Below the pieces are notes generated by a model, which was not told where the DNA came from, made no database searches, and was given only the letters and a program-made list of their open reading frames with translations. Of a stretch of 64,000 bases of DNA, positions 1 through 14,182 are shown in pieces (position 1 is the stretch's first letter; every line of letters begins with the position of its first letter). A program made the position numbers and the translations under genes. The stretch is from Atopsyche davidsoni (taxonomy: Eukaryota; Arthropoda; Insecta; Trichoptera; Hydrobiosidae): positions 5,583,501-5,647,500 of the forward strand of contig JAILWY010000004.1 of NCBI GenBank assembly GCA_022113835.1, written 5' to 3'.

Positions 1-3000
1 AATGAAACGATAAATCGAACTCATTATTTTACCTGTGCCGGTAATTACCGAGCATCTGCATGCGAATGCACGCATATCAAGCGTTTTTTCGCGCAATTAA
101 ACGGGGGAATTTAAATAGTTTAATCCACGATTAAAATTCTAATTTCATCATAAAACATGGTATGTTAATTTTTTTATACTATTTGATGTAGACTAGTTGA
201 ATTGAACGGGAGCTAATTGAGCGAAATCTGTGTCGGTTGTTTTGTCATGTAGAATTTTATACTTTATTACAGAATTTATAAAATTGTAATTATTCGACTT
301 AAAATAACCTTTGAGTATTACATATCATTCTTCGGTATAGATAACCAAACTTGTGAATTACAAAAAAAAAAGATTCAGGTATTCAGGCATTCAGGTAAAC
401 GATGTTTTATTCAGGTGTTGTCAGTTAGTAGCGTTAAGTACCTACGTGACTAGTCAGTAATGATCTCTATGTGTTTCAGTAAGCACCGAGAGGAAGATGT
501 AATAAATAATGAACTTTACACTTACGGGAACCTCTTAGGTAAGAAGTCGAGAACAAGCCAGTACCTCACAGCGGGGGTTCACAAGTCAGCACTTACTCGG
601 ATACACGGGCTAAGCCGGTTCTGGAGACGATCAAGTCGCGTCTTCACTGGGTCGATCAGCAAGGCTGTCGTTGAGCTGAATTTGCTATTACTTGATAGGC
701 AAAACCGTTCTTAAGTCTAGAATGTCTAGATAGATATGGAAGTGCCAGTCGGTTTAATTTTTAATTTTACAGTGGCGGCTATAAAAACCGACGTTCAATA
801 ATGAAATCTGATTAGGATCGACACTATCGATTGGGTAAGTAAGGACGTACCTTAAGCCTGGCTCTGTGCGTTTAAATTGGTACTTGTCGGCAGTAATGTG
901 GCGCTTCTGCCATTGGAGAGATGTTGTAGATCGAGCAACCGTTTTTCAACTACAAACGAGAGGAATCGACAATTCGAATGAAATATAGTCTTTAAGTCTT
1001 TTTTGTGTCCAATATCATATTTATTGTATTTCGTAGGTGTATGATTTTTGAAAAATTGTAATTTCCGATATTGATGATTGTGCTTTGACAGCTATCGTGA
1101 TAAAAAATACTTCATAAAGCGTACGTCGAGCCTGCAAGCTCTGAAAGCTGACAGAAAAAAAAATACAATCCACTTAATTTTAGTAAGTAAAGTGGTTGAC
1201 TTCCAACGAGCGCAAATATTAACATACGTTAGCAGTAAATCTGATTGGTCCAGTAGTGTCCGGTCATTTTGTACGGTTATTCCCAAGTATTTGCTACTTG
1301 GAAGACAAAGTAACGGATCCTTACGAAGTTATGACTCATATTAGTGGAAAGGTAGACGGTGACGGTCGCCTTCCTTTATGAACAAGACAGGCGGAGACTA
1401 AGAGGTCGTAATAACTATTAAAATGCTACCGTACGAGCCACGGCATCTGTTAAAGTTTCCATGGTTATTTAATACATTTTAAAATATATCTTTATGCGTA
1501 TTTTTTTATTTAGAGGTGATTAAAATTAATTATAAGTCTCAGAAGTAACTTACAAAAAGAGATCAGTAAACTTAAATGGCAAGTATGTAAGATTTTTTAA
1601 AACTAGGTGTTAATATCAGTAATTATGTATTTAATTAAATTTAAACCACATAGTAAAATATTATGTTACAAAATTACACTATTATGGGGTGTAAATTTTA
1701 TTAAAAGATTTTATATTACAACAAAATATCATATCTTGCTCAGTGTAGTAAAAATATATACAGAATTCGTATGAAGCAGCTCGTATGCAAATTTTCGCGG
1801 TCATTAAAAGCAAATTATCGTTCATTCTGTAATGGATTAAGATCCCACGGTGAACCGTTTTTACCTGCGATAAAAAAAAACACGGTGGATGTAAATGCCA
1901 ATCTATATTTTTAACTTTAATACGCTTTGGTGTCTTATGAAATACTTTGACTAATAAAAAGACTACAAAATTTAAAGATTCACTTTGGAATTTATTTAAT
2001 AAGTCTCCGAAGTGTTGTTTTTTCATTAAAACATGCTATAGATTAGATACAATTATAAGTTGGTTTTTAAAAAATTATACGATAATGCTCTTAAATCAAA
2101 ACAAAAAATATTTAATGAATAAATAACCGATACTTAACAACTTTATAATAATTTCAAATAAACGTAAATTTTATCCACAAAGAGTAAGGCAAAAATATCT
2201 TTCTGTTTTAATGGTTATTAAAAATACGTCTGGTTTTATACCGGAGTCCATTTTTAGATATAAATGTATAAAATAGCATTTTAATATTCATGTATATATA
2301 CACTAAAATAATTTAAAATGACATAGAAAATACGGGTATTATAATTTATAAACTGTATAAAAATACTGTATCGTTAATATTTGTAAAAGTTATGCGGTAC
2401 AGTTGAATCAAATTTAATTTTCACATTGAAGCACAGTAAAAAATAAAACAAAAAAGCAATTTAAACACGAAAACTTTTCGGATACCTAATGGTTATTTAT
2501 GCGCAATGAAATCTGAAAGTTTCAGGCCAAAAATAACTTTGAATAGACCGTCAAATTACCCGCTGATAAGGGTGTCGGGAGAGCCTCGGGATAAAAGCCT
2601 TCCGCTCTTTCGGTGTTGCTTACCTGAACAAATAAAAACACGGAATGGTTAATTAAATCCACAAAGTTGTTCCGCCTACGCAGGTATTTTTATCTCCCGG
2701 GGTTTACTTGCCAGGACCAGCCACAGGTCGGGTCGCTTGTTAAAGTATACCAATTTTATTTTTAGCACATACAACATCTCGCTAATATTTTATGTATAGT
2801 GTCATAAACACTCAACGTATTATTATTTATTTAAAAAAAATCTACATAAATATTTTAAATATATATATAATTTAACCCGGAATTTCCAACTTATACAGTG
2901 AGAGCTTTCTTGCCCTAGAAAGGAATATCTTCAAAGCTCATTCTTCATATTTTAATAGAGCAATGATGCCCCTATAGATAAAAAAAATGATCGCACTCTC

Positions 3001-4128
3001 ATAGCCATTTAGTCATTCATATTTGATATATCAATCAAAAATAAAATGACGCAAGTTCGTGTGTGATAAGATGGTGAATGATGCTATGTATTGTTATATT
3101 AATAACTGAACTCCTTTATTCATATCACGGTTATCCAAATTATTAAACGGATATTGCATTCTGCCTGACTTTCGTCTTACGAGGTGGCCAAATAGCCTCA
3201 CTGAAATTCATTTTCTTTTCTTATATTTGAGAAATCTTAAGATACAGCAAGGAGGATATCAGTATCACTAGACATCAAGAAGCGTATTTGTTTTTTGTCC
3301 AGCTTGGAATTACCAGCGGACGATATGACGAGAGTCGGAAGACGAAAAATGAAAACGCCCCGAGTCACAATAAATTGATAAGACAACATATGATTATAGA
3401 CAGGAAATTGTATGTAACATACAAAAGACTGCAAAATCGATAATTATTTGTGCAGCCTGTAGCGTTTTGTGGCAGATTAAATGCCAATGATGGACCGCTT
3501 AGAGTGAAGTGAAAAATTACACTGCAGAAAGTAAATTACACGTATCACACATATTTGTAACAATTATTTGTGCACTTGTCCAGTATGGTGGCGGATCAAA
3601 ATGAAATGCAGCCGAGAGCCGAGTAATTGCAGAAATTAAAAATAAACCGTTTGTGATCGGATCCCCATTGATTTCACTTGTATCGGGTAACAGTATTTCG
3701 GAGAGCGGCTGGCTGATCGCAGTCGTCCGTTATGTTAACCAGGTTTTTAAAAATCTCGGCGTTACTGTACTCTGTGCCCGTAAAATTAACGAATAATGCT
3801 CTTACGCCTCGACGTGCGAGAAGTCGGAGCCTCCCGAGACTGCGTCCACACCAGATTATGATTGATGAATACCGTCGAAGTTTGCTTGGTGGTCTAAGAT
3901 GAATATTAAATATTGCTTTTAATTTTGGATTGCTTGCATGTTGTTATTATTTGGATGTGTATATAACGTCGGTTACACAAGCAGCGACACTACTTGGGAT
4001 CGATTTGTAATCACCCTATAGCGTCCCTTAATTTTGGTTAATAAGTCAAAATAGTACTGATTGCATGTCGCTGCTATTTGTGTCGTGACGTGTGTATAGA
4101 GCTTTATCAAAATTTACCCTTTTTCATC
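1..4128. other. intergenic, no gene recognised
   Basis: AT-rich sequence with only chance ORFs (longest 114 codons, minus strand, low complexity). A short run of 'attcagg' direct repeats lies near 374-418. I see no splice-consistent conserved coding exons and no RNA gene. Confidence 0.6.
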
Positions 4129-4325
4129 GCGTGCCTCTTCTCAGAGGAGGTCGGCGATCACTTCACTGAGCATAGTGGAATAATAAAATAGCGTCGTGGG
4201 TCCTTAAACACCGTAGTTTTATATTGGAAGAAAAAGTCTGTGTATTGCTGCTGCCCAATAGCATTATTATATAATCCTTTCCTTAAAAACCTCTGGTGTT
4301 TAGATCTGATACTCCTTCTGCAGCA
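4129..4325 (-). mobile_element. LINE-derived repeat fragment (family L-a)
   Basis: Read on the minus strand this is about 200 bp, starting with 'aaggagtatcagatctaaac' and ending with a tail that translates as MLSEVIADLL. The same block recurs at 14005-14182 and 33845-34020, and its tail recurs at 17414-17505, 36400-36870, 46560-46840 and 60065-60265. The larger copies show that the tail derives from the C-terminal coding end of a non-LTR retrotransposon. The copy is non-coding, with stops and frameshifts. It could instead be a SINE that borrowed its 3' tail from that LINE. Confidence 0.6.
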
Positions 4326-7300
4326 AGCTACAGAAACAACAGCAAGAGAAAAATTTACCACTGCATTAAATGAAGCACAAAAAAAGACAGTAACAGCTAA
4401 CATCGATAAATATTGTGTGCTTTTAATGCCATAAACTTACAAATAACTGTTATGATAATAAACTTATAAATTTGCCAATTTTGGCGATTTAATATAGTCA
4501 ATATAATTTGAAGTATTTTGATACACAAACAAAATCAGGTTTCGGGAAACATGTCAATGCTTTGTATATAAATAAATTACCGACGACTGAGTTCACAGCT
4601 CAATCTTACCGATAAAAAGACAGCTAAATAGTATTGAAAGCAATCCCATGTATTATAGTGTTTATTCAGAAAATTACTGTACTTGTACTTGTGTACTGTA
4701 TTTGTACCGATTCGTGTAATGAGACTAAATGAATTAATAATCTGCCGCCCAAATGATTTTGAAGGCATTACGATGATTTTGTATAAGAGGATTTGATATA
4801 TATATTTTAATTTGATAAGCGGATTGTACAGTGATAAAAGCAGAAAATCTGTGAAATTGCAAAAATCTAAGGTATAAAGATTCTCAATCTTTTAGTTTAC
4901 TAGCATGGACAGTAAAAATGTGCGACCATAATAAATATCAATAAATATTAAAAACAATAAGATTTTTTCAGCCGTATTGGTACTAAAGAAATTATGTAAA
5001 TGATTATACAAAAAGAGTAAAATATTTGTAGCATTAAATTTAACTATTTAATTTTATTTAATCATATTTTTTTGGGCACGAGATAAAAACCTTTTAAAAT
5101 ATATCGCCGTAGTTTTAATCTCCAAATTTATGTAAATTAAGTATTTTCTCAAAAAAGTGAGACCTGCTGGTTATAAATAATTATATGTGATATATTTTTA
5201 GCAGTCCTCTGAATTATTCATAAAGAGACGCTTTTTACGCGCGTCAAGATTTTATCATCGCAAGTGCACTTAAGCAAATTGTACGGTTTTAAAAATGCTG
5301 TAAAAGTACAAAATTCGTATTATTATTAAAACTGTGATGTTAGATTTAAGATAAATGCACTGTAAGTCGTGAAAAGTAACACCTGTATAAAACATAAACA
5401 ATTGCAGGGCATTTTAATGATATTTCTATTTCTTATATATAGCTATTTATATCTTGATTTAAGTATCGGGAATAAGTTAGAATATTTATTGAATATTACA
5501 GACTCCCAGCATTGTGTTTAGTCTGTTTTCTAAATATATGAGTAGAAATCCAAAGGTGATCTAGTACACATTTGATTTTACTATAAATAGTATAACTATT
5601 ATTATATGAAAACATACACAGTGGCTGGAAAAAAAGAACCGAAACTGTTTGTGTAAATCAGAATTTACTATTATCCTCGAAAAAGAGTTTGGATAGCAAA
5701 GCTTTTGTATTAAAATAATTTAACAAGTAATATAATATTTTTAAAAAAATATTTGTTTTCATCAAACAGCAACACAACAAAAACACGTCAAATTTTAGCA
5801 CGCGAGTGATGTGAGTTTTATATAGGGTCAAGTATTAAAAAATAGCCACATTGTTTCGCTGAACGCTTTCAGGTTTGACGGGTTGACAATGGCGTTATAT
5901 ATGGGACCCCTCGTATGAAGCTCTTTCCATACAAAGCGCAGCACTGAAGATTCCCCATAGCACCGATCCATACCGCAACGGACGTGATTAACTGAATAGA
6001 TCGTAATTAAATAATACGCATTAAAACCGAAAGATTACCTGTCACTCTCTGAAAAGAATGAAAAATGAATCCTGAAAATCTGAATACTTTCATAATTAAA
6101 GCACAGGTAAAAAAGAGAGCGGCTGAAATATCGTACAGTAAACCAGATTTTTTTGTATTTATTTTTATTACTTTTAACTAAGACTTATATCTGATGGCAC
6201 AGTGCGAATGAGTTATCGTAAAATAATAATTTATCATTTCAAAATTGTAAACGATGTAAACTGAGTAAATTAATATTTTTAAAAAATCAGACAAATTGGC
6301 ATCACAACGGTAAAATCGATGTCTTAAAGTATTGCGTTAGTTATTGCGAAATTAGTTTGAAGCCAGAAAGAAAAACTTTCTTTATTGTTTTATAATATTA
6401 CAGTTTGTTGCAAAATTATATTATATGCAATGATAAACTTTATTCATTTCACATGAATGTTCTTTCTTCTTTTCGGTATCAATACATAATATTGACTTAA
6501 AGATTTAAATATATTTTATAACATTTTATTGTATACACATTTTTAAAATTAAAACGTAGAGATGCGTTCGGTTAATTAGACAAAAATAAGTCGTTGAATT
6601 GTGACTTGTGTTGTTTATACAATAGTCTAGACTGTTTTCCGTGCAATGCGGCTGTCAGGATCAGTGTGATTCACAAAGTTCCATTGTGAGCTCAAGTGTA
6701 ACCCACACCTGGCATGGGAACAGTGTAACAATACTACCGGATGTTGTCTGCTGTCTTTTTGTTTATTTATGGAAATATTTATACCGCGAAAAGAGCAGTT
6801 TCTAACCGAAAAGAATTCCGAATATGACTCATCAAATTTAACGAACGCTAACGAATCTGCTTCTTTGTTTACCTGCTTTTCAAAAGACCGACAGAAATTC
6901 TGACGCTTTATTAATTAAGCGCCTTCTAGGCCGGCTTCAGACATATTAAATATTTTAGATCACGATTCCAAGACCGAATCCTGTTCATCAATTCATTGAT
7001 TAACAAATTATTTTAACCCCGGAAGCAAACACCCAAAAAACTGGTTAAAAGATTGTACATATATAAAAAGGTGATTAAATTATTTTTTCATAAAATTGTG
7101 TGTATATATATTTATAGTTTTTATTAATGAGATGTGAATTCACAACGTAATTGATATAGCATCAGGTGCACCTGTCACCTAACCTAACCTACCGCACACC
7201 TCAGTCTCTGGAAACGCTTACAATGTCAAAGTCGCATGCGTCAAGACTAATAAATACACAATTTGTAGGTCTGAGCGTGAATGGAGGAGAACTGACATGT

Positions 7301-7965
7301 GCGGGGAAAAAACAACAGCCCAAAATAGAAGCAACTCCAGCTGTCTGGGGCAGGCATTCCCAACCGGGGATTGCAGACACTGTTTATCTCCACACATGTG
7401 ACAAATACACATTTAAATAATTAATATCGTTTTCAAAGATCATTGAAATAATTTTATATCATGTTTATATGGTACTACGGAAACTTTTTTATACTGAAAA
7501 AAAAATCCTTGCAAGCACTTCTGAAATACGTAAATGATTACTTTAACTTCAGATCAACATCATCAAATGTATTCTGTGACTGAAGAGTCATTCATTGATG
7601 GCTTAGTTTATTAAAATTTATTTATTGAAGATTCTATTAAATTTGAAGGTCATTTAAGCTCGAGCGCCTAGGCAAGACATGATATGAAATTATAAAAATA
7701 AATAAATATAATTATGTTCAGTTAAAACACAATATTTTAACTAACATTCGCATTGTTGATCGGCCCGACTGCAAAGTAAAAACCGCAATGTTTTATAAAA
7801 ACCACAAAACAAAACTATAGTACATAAACCACACTAGACCACTTGTATATTCCAAGAGATATTGTAATCTTGCATTAACAGAAAAAATAACAGCGAAATG
7901 CATTGATAGTTATTGTAAATACATATAGACGTATGATCAACAAAAAAGTAATATTAATACGATTT
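4326..7965. other. intergenic, no gene recognised
   Basis: AT-rich with no supported coding or RNA gene. A sequence at about 5622 ('cagtggctggaaaaaaag') looks like one end of a Tc1-like element, but I found no partner end. Near 7172-7187 are about two and a half units of CCTAA, the insect telomere-type pentamer; this is too short to call a telomeric tract. Confidence 0.55.
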
Positions 7966-8323
7966 TTAAGGGCCTAGTCCACATAATCGAGATTTTTTGA
8001 TCATTTTCTAGTCCGTTTTGCGAAAAATTCACTGCACCAATCAAAAAAATTTAAATGCAAAAAGTTTGATATATCCCTTCTTCCGAATAAAATATATTTT
8101 TATTTCTTATAAATTTACTATTAATATGATAAATATGTGTTTTTCCGATTGAAGTGTAGTGTTTATGTTTACTTAAAACGTTGTATTCAAGAATGGTTGT
8201 CCTATTTCTTATCGTTAATATAAAAATCTGATGACATTTAGTCATTTATGAAAACCTTATAACAAATTTTCAGCATTTATCATTAATTTTTTTTATTTTT
8301 AATGTTTGGTCAAGTCCCCTTAA
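7966..8323. mobile_element. foldback-family element, copy FB1 (TTAA-flanked)
   Basis: This block is homologous to the arms of the larger foldback elements at 55290-56340 and 57045-57560. Shared landmarks are 'gcgaaaaattcactgcacca', 'ctattaatatgataaatatg' and 'tttttccgatt'. The left end reads TTAA-GGGCCTAGTCC (from 7966) and the right end GGTCAAGTCCCC-TTAA (to 8323), so the ends are weakly inverted and flanked by TTAA. TTAA is the target of piggyBac-type transposases, which makes a piggyBac-mobilised non-autonomous element possible but unproven. No coding capacity. Confidence 0.55.
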
Positions 8324-11300
8324 GATATTTTGAAAATGATTTTTTTTATTATTCATAAAGGACAGCAAAACTAGGTAACGCTGCTACGCTATGGGATAAG
8401 ACGTTTACAGATAATCTAGAGCACCTGTGTAAGCTCGTTGTATGTAAAATTCTGGCATAGCAACAGATATTTTTTCCCATAAATATTTTGAACAGTATAT
8501 TAAATTTATTGCTTGGGTTGCAAGAATAGTATAATTAAAAGCTGTTCAATAACTGAATTAATTTCATTCATTATCTGGCGTTTATTGTGTATTTGTAAAC
8601 GAAACCAATTCGTATATTTTGTTTTGAAGATAAGAAAATAAAGTTTATTTAGTGGTTCTAAAATAGATACTTCCGACAAAGCGTATAAATTAAAAAAAAA
8701 ACGATACCTTATATTTTCGAGTTTAAAGATGCCTCAATGCAAAAATGTCCACACAGTTGCTTACCTGAAAAAAAAGAAAAAAAAACTGTTAATAAAATAA
8801 AAAAACGTTTCAATGTGTCTTATAACTTATTTTAGACTGTGAAATAAAATTGCAGCCTTTATGGATTTTTTTACTTCACGTGCTTGCGATAACCAACGAA
8901 CTTAATTTAATATATATTTAATTTAAAAAAAAAATATTTAAAATAATAGTATTGAATCCAAGAGAAAAAAATTATACTACTAGTAATTTTTAATTCACAA
9001 ATAACATTCACAATTTAGTTGCATGCATTATTCAGACAGCTGTTATGTGCGCCGATTGTTGGCACCGCAGACTCGCCAGGCTGACCGCATGCCCGGCCGC
9101 TGACATTTCCTGTGAGAGTGTACCTTATCTGTAAGGCTAGCCGAAGGCTGTTGATAGCAACCAACCGAGAGAGAGAGCAATTCTAATAAGTGAAGAAAGT
9201 ACCTAAGCTTGCTAGTTACTTCCTACTTAGGCCTTTACTTTACCTTTACTTAGCTAGCGACCAATTTGCAATCAGCCAATAGTGCCCTTGTGTAGAGGGG
9301 CTTTAATGAGCATACACGCAGTTGCAACGTTACCAGATCTGTTTTATCTTCAGTGGCGTGCTTTGGAGGAAATAAATCAAGAGATAGGAGATAAAATACT
9401 TGTGTTTGTATAGTAAACGTGTTGAAAACCAGACCGCAGTATCCCAGGGAAGAGCTTATAAACCGTGGGCTCAAACACGCAAAAGCATTTACTAACAGTA
9501 GTTGAACGCATGTTTGTGAATTGAATAATTAACGTTTTATATAAATTAAAAAATAAATAGTGCTACGCCACTATATACAAGTTAATCGCATCATGTGGAT
9601 TGTACAATACGTTCGTGACCGTCAATATTGTTACATGACGACATGGACTTATAGCTTGAAAGTATAGTATTTTACAAATATTTTTAAGAGTTTGTCATGT
9701 ATATTGAACAAGAAGAAAAACTTTTATATGTATTATACAAGTAACCAAATGAAAGCACGCTTCGAGCTGCTAATAGGTATACATATATATTTTATGGCGC
9801 ATATTACAAAATACCCCATAAATAATGAAATTCCAGCATGAAGCTTTAGGAGTTCTTGAAGTATTCTGATATTGATTTTAAGGTGTTACAATACCGTAAT
9901 TTTGGCGTCTGGCTATAGCCATTATGATTAATTATTCGCAGACTGTCGCGCACTCCCCTCCAGAGCGGCCAGCATTTTAGTTTGGACAGAGGGTTGGGGA
10001 GTGCAGGGAGGGACGAGACACGATCGATTCCCGTTAGTCCCTATCGGCTACGAAAACATACTGACGGTGCAATCATTAAAATGAATACATGCGTAGACAG
10101 ATTTATCCGTAAATATATGCATAAATTAAATGATATTATTTCTAGTAAGACGAAATTAACCAATCAAGAGACATAGACTAGGTATTTAACGAATACGAAT
10201 ATGCACAGTATTTGTAAATTCAAAAATCGCGATGCAATGAGTAACAAGTGCAAGAATAGTTATTAGCGAACTAAGCACCTGACAAAATAAAATAATTCGA
10301 CGTATTCGAGTGCAAGGTTTACTCGATTTATGCATTTGCTTTTGTGTGCTTCTGGCTTATTTACTTTGGATCGTGCTGACTCATGAATCTTCACAGAGAT
10401 AGCAGCAATATTAGTGGTGTGAGTCATTGGCGAAAAAGAGGGTAAATCTGGAAAGTACTGGAGAAAGATGACAACGCGGAGCGATAAGTGTACAACGAAA
10501 ATACAATGCTCAATAATTTTTGATATTTATAATTTATGTACTGAGATAATGTGGAGATAAGTTTTAAATATTCGACGTGGAAGTTTGAAGCCTACGAATT
10601 TTATAATTTTATTTGACTCTAAAACTTCAGCAACCCTTCGCTTCCGCCGAGCTGCATTGTCTCATGCATTAATTCACTTCCCCACAACACGTCTACCTTG
10701 CCGCTGGAGGGGTGGAATATATAATGTATATTCAAGGTTAAATTGGCGAATTTCATAGTCTCCCCCTGTATAACAAACTTCCCGGCTAATTGCACTCTAC
10801 CCTCGCAGCGAGCGATTCTAGCCCTTATTGCTCTCAATTATAGAACATAATTCAGCCTGATCCAATATGTGCAAGGTGTCTGGCTGCTTGCTGTTGCTAG
10901 GCAATGTTTTCAACTGTAAAATCCGCTAGGTAAAAAATATTTTATACCTTCAACGTTCTACTCATGTTTACTGATTCTATTTTAAATGTAGCGGCCTAGT
11001 GTTTAACAAATAAAATATATTTACCCATAAAAAAAATATTATGACTATTTTGTGACTGTATGTAACAAGTATGTAAACAAGTTGAAACAAAACTGTCGCT
11101 TATTTTTCAATGATTTCAATTGTGTTATCAAGCGTAACAATTTTTTTACATTCACATTCAATTAATTTCAACTGAAATCGCGTTTTGGTAAGCATCCTTC
11201 CCGTGATAATACTATCAAATTGAAAAATAAAACAATATGGGACAATGGACGGATGTCACTTGATTACGAGCAGTTTGGTCACATTTTTCGAATAATAAAT

Positions 11301-12081
11301 AATCATTTAATGTTTAAATAATTTTATTTTCAGTATCGGTATTTGTCCCGAGTATTTATTGAAGAAGGTGCTGGCTTATTCTGAACCTGAAAATAGCTCT
11401 TCAATGTCGCAACAAATAACGCGGAGATTCACAGCGCAGGGCTAGCAAATCGCGAATAGAAATACAAAAATGTAATCAACATTTCACACTACCACAAAAG
11501 GGTTTTATTTAATTTAAGATAATTTCTCAAAACCGCAAATTTTAAACGTGCAAACGCGAAATGAGCATTTTCACTTGCTGCTAATAATAATAAATCATTG
11601 AATACATGCGGTTGCAAAACTACGTAAAATAATTTACAGTACATTTGACGGTTCACACTAAAAGCGTTTTATATACCAGGCATTCATAAAATATTCGTGA
11701 GTTTATATCAAAAGGAGGGATCGTGGATTGTTTTATTTTTCTTTTCGAGCCCCGTCTATTGAGCCGGGCGTGTCCGGGGTGTGGCGAGACATTCCAAAAG
11801 GACAATAATCCGGGACAAAGAAATGGGCGAAGCCTGCGCCCCAGATCTGGACGCGTCCCAGACGATGGGAATTCTTGACCGGTGACGCATGCGAGCTGCA
11901 GGACTGTGTACACAAGGACCACAATAAAAAGGACCTGAAATAGAATAAGAAAATATTCTTCCTTTGCGTGCTGTTCACCGAGGGTATACTGTTTATTTAG
12001 GACCAAGTATACCTTAAAAATATTTTCATACAAATGCAACCGTAGAGTAACTAGAATAATTTAAAAGAGTTGGTTAATAAT
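8324..12081. other. intergenic, no gene recognised
   Basis: AT-rich DNA with a few less AT-rich patches (9050-9180, 9940-10020, 10630-10840). No conserved protein, splice-linked exon or RNA gene recognised. Confidence 0.55.
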
Positions 12082-12255
12082 ACAGTGTGTCCAAACAGAG
12101 TATCGGGTATTTGTTAGTTCAGTAAAACAAAAACTATTATTAATCAAGTATTTTTTTATTATTGATTATAAGAATACAAAATAGAAAATTATTTCCAAAA
12201 GATGGTGTTACGCTGCTGGCACTATACTAATCTGGAACGAAGATTGCTGATAACA
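12082..12255 (-). mobile_element. 3' end of an IS630/Tc1-mariner-type element, copy 1
   Basis: The block starts with an 'acagtgtgtccaaa' terminus. On the minus strand it ends in a short coding remnant, RVISNLRSRL, resembling the C-terminus of IS630-superfamily transposases. A second copy at 54704-54903 shares the terminus, the 'atcgggtatttgttagttca' block and the coding remnant (RVVSNFRSRL). Only the terminal ~170 bp is present. The superfamily assignment rests on the terminus style and the short C-terminal similarity. Confidence 0.5.
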
Positions 12256-14004
12256 CGCGAACTAGTTACTTCAAAATAATACATTAACAACTGAATTGTA
12301 ATTATGAAAAATGTGTCAAACAAAATCTCTGAACATTGTCCCAGCATGGGGATCGAAACATTGGAGGAATCAAACAGCACCCAAGAAACCGCATCAAAAC
12401 CAAAACCTACTACCATATAAGTAGATATTTCATAATAGTAATCGACGTAACCTTTGCAAGGTCTGATGATTGCGGAGGTTCTGATCATCCGTCATGCCTA
12501 GTCGGAATGCAGGGGAGTCGTCTGATCCGCCCGGTCCATAAACCAGCGACTGGCTCCAGCCAGATAAGATATTCATCCTTAAGGAGTACTTATCTCCAGC
12601 ATCAGCCCAACGTCGATGTTATAGGTGCCTATAATTTTACTGATCAGTCACTGTAGTAAAGTATGTCCCGTATAAAGCCGGCTACACAACTTGCAAACGA
12701 TATGCAATTTATCAATAGTGATAACGTAAAATAGCAAGCTATTGGTTAGATACAATTCGGTTGTCATTGGGATAATCTATAGAAGAAACAATCACACTGT
12801 TCCCTGAAAAATACTGACGCAAAATCACCTGTAGATTTAGAGCTACACAGCTGTGATATTAACAATCTGAAATTCTTAATGGTCGCAATTATCAGCAATG
12901 AGAGGACAAAAATATCTGGCTCGGTTGTGAATTTCCCGTTTCTATCGATGCGTCAGTTGTTTTGGATCATGTAAATATAATATTTTTTCCCAATACTGTT
13001 CTCTCAATGTAGAGTGACTCACTTCACTACCGCTATAAAAAGTGCGCCGCGTACATTTTACGACTCCCAACGATAGAGACCGGCAGCAATGAACGTTATT
13101 TATTTGAATACTACATTTAAAACAACGTAACAGGATATCATACAAATATTTAAGCAAGTAGTAAAAAACTTGATTTGTTGATATGCGTTTGCGATCTCCA
13201 CCAGTCCAACTATATTAATGTATAGCTTACAAGATTAAAGCAGCACTTACGCAGTGTTCAATTAATCTTGTAAATAAATACAGCAGACTAAATCTTTAAT
13301 TACATAGTATATTGTCACAATTTGCAAATTATACGGCAGTCGTGCATTAGTCAAACTGTTCAATTTATTTTTTGAACTCTAAGAAGAGACAGTCATAAAA
13401 ACGTTTAAATACTAATTTTAGTTTATTGATATTAATTTCCAGGGCATGTCCAATAGTGTGAGTGCGAATGCCACTCTCGGCGCTTTATAGAGAGAGACGG
13501 CCAAGTTCAAGGAACGGCGATCTTATTATAAGTCAGGCTCAATAAATCTCTCCGTGATGGAAGCGATATTAAATCGAATTGCAAGCACATGCTCGCGCCT
13601 CGCAGCGAAGATATGACGCTTCTCCTGATGGACATCGGACGATGACACGGCAAATCTGGAGATATGAGATTTATAACCTTATATTTTAAAAAAATTTAAT
13701 TGGCTTGATAGTGACCTAGAGTAAGCTTGTACATGCACGAAATATAAGCAGAATAAGGTACGATCGTAGGTTTTGGTTATGTTCATAACATTGGGTATGA
13801 AGGTGTTCAGGGAATGGTATAAGGATGACTTCAGTAGCGAAGCTGAAACGAAGAACAAAACACGAAAAAAAAACCGACGCGGATTGATCCTATAATGACA
13901 TCTTGCATTGAAATGAATTTAATGCATATGAGCGGAATTTTTTTTTTCATCTCTGTTGGTTAATAGAGTTAATAAAGCCTCCTGCTATTGTTTTTGTACT
14001 TGCT
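12256..14004. other. intergenic, no gene recognised
   Basis: No supported gene. ORFs at 12336-12656 (plus) and 12222-12488 (minus) overlap the transposon remnant and show no family resemblance beyond it. Confidence 0.5.
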
Positions 14005-14182
14005 TGCTACAGAAGGAATATCAGATCTAAACGCCAAAGCTTTGTAAGGAAAGGATTATATAATAATGCTAGACTTTTCCTTCAAATATACAACTGCGAT
14101 GCAGAAGGAACCGAGAACACACTCTTCCATGTATATTCTCAGTGAAATGGTCGCCAACCTCCTCTAAGGAAGGGCACTTAAT
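14005..14182 (+). mobile_element. LINE-derived repeat fragment (family L-a)
   Basis: Starts 'agaaggaatatcagatctaa' and ends with a tail translating as MYILSEMVANLL followed by a stop. It matches 4129-4325 in inverse orientation and 33845-34020. Relative to those copies, an internal part including the 'attgggcagcagcaa' block is missing. Confidence 0.6.

Noticed and set aside
5619..5660. Tc1-like terminus 'cagtggctggaaaaaaag'
   Set aside because: No inverted partner or transposase remnant found nearby, so no element can be delimited.
7166..7200. CCTAA repeats resembling insect telomeric DNA
   Set aside because: Only about two and a half units; far too short to indicate a telomere or interstitial telomeric array.
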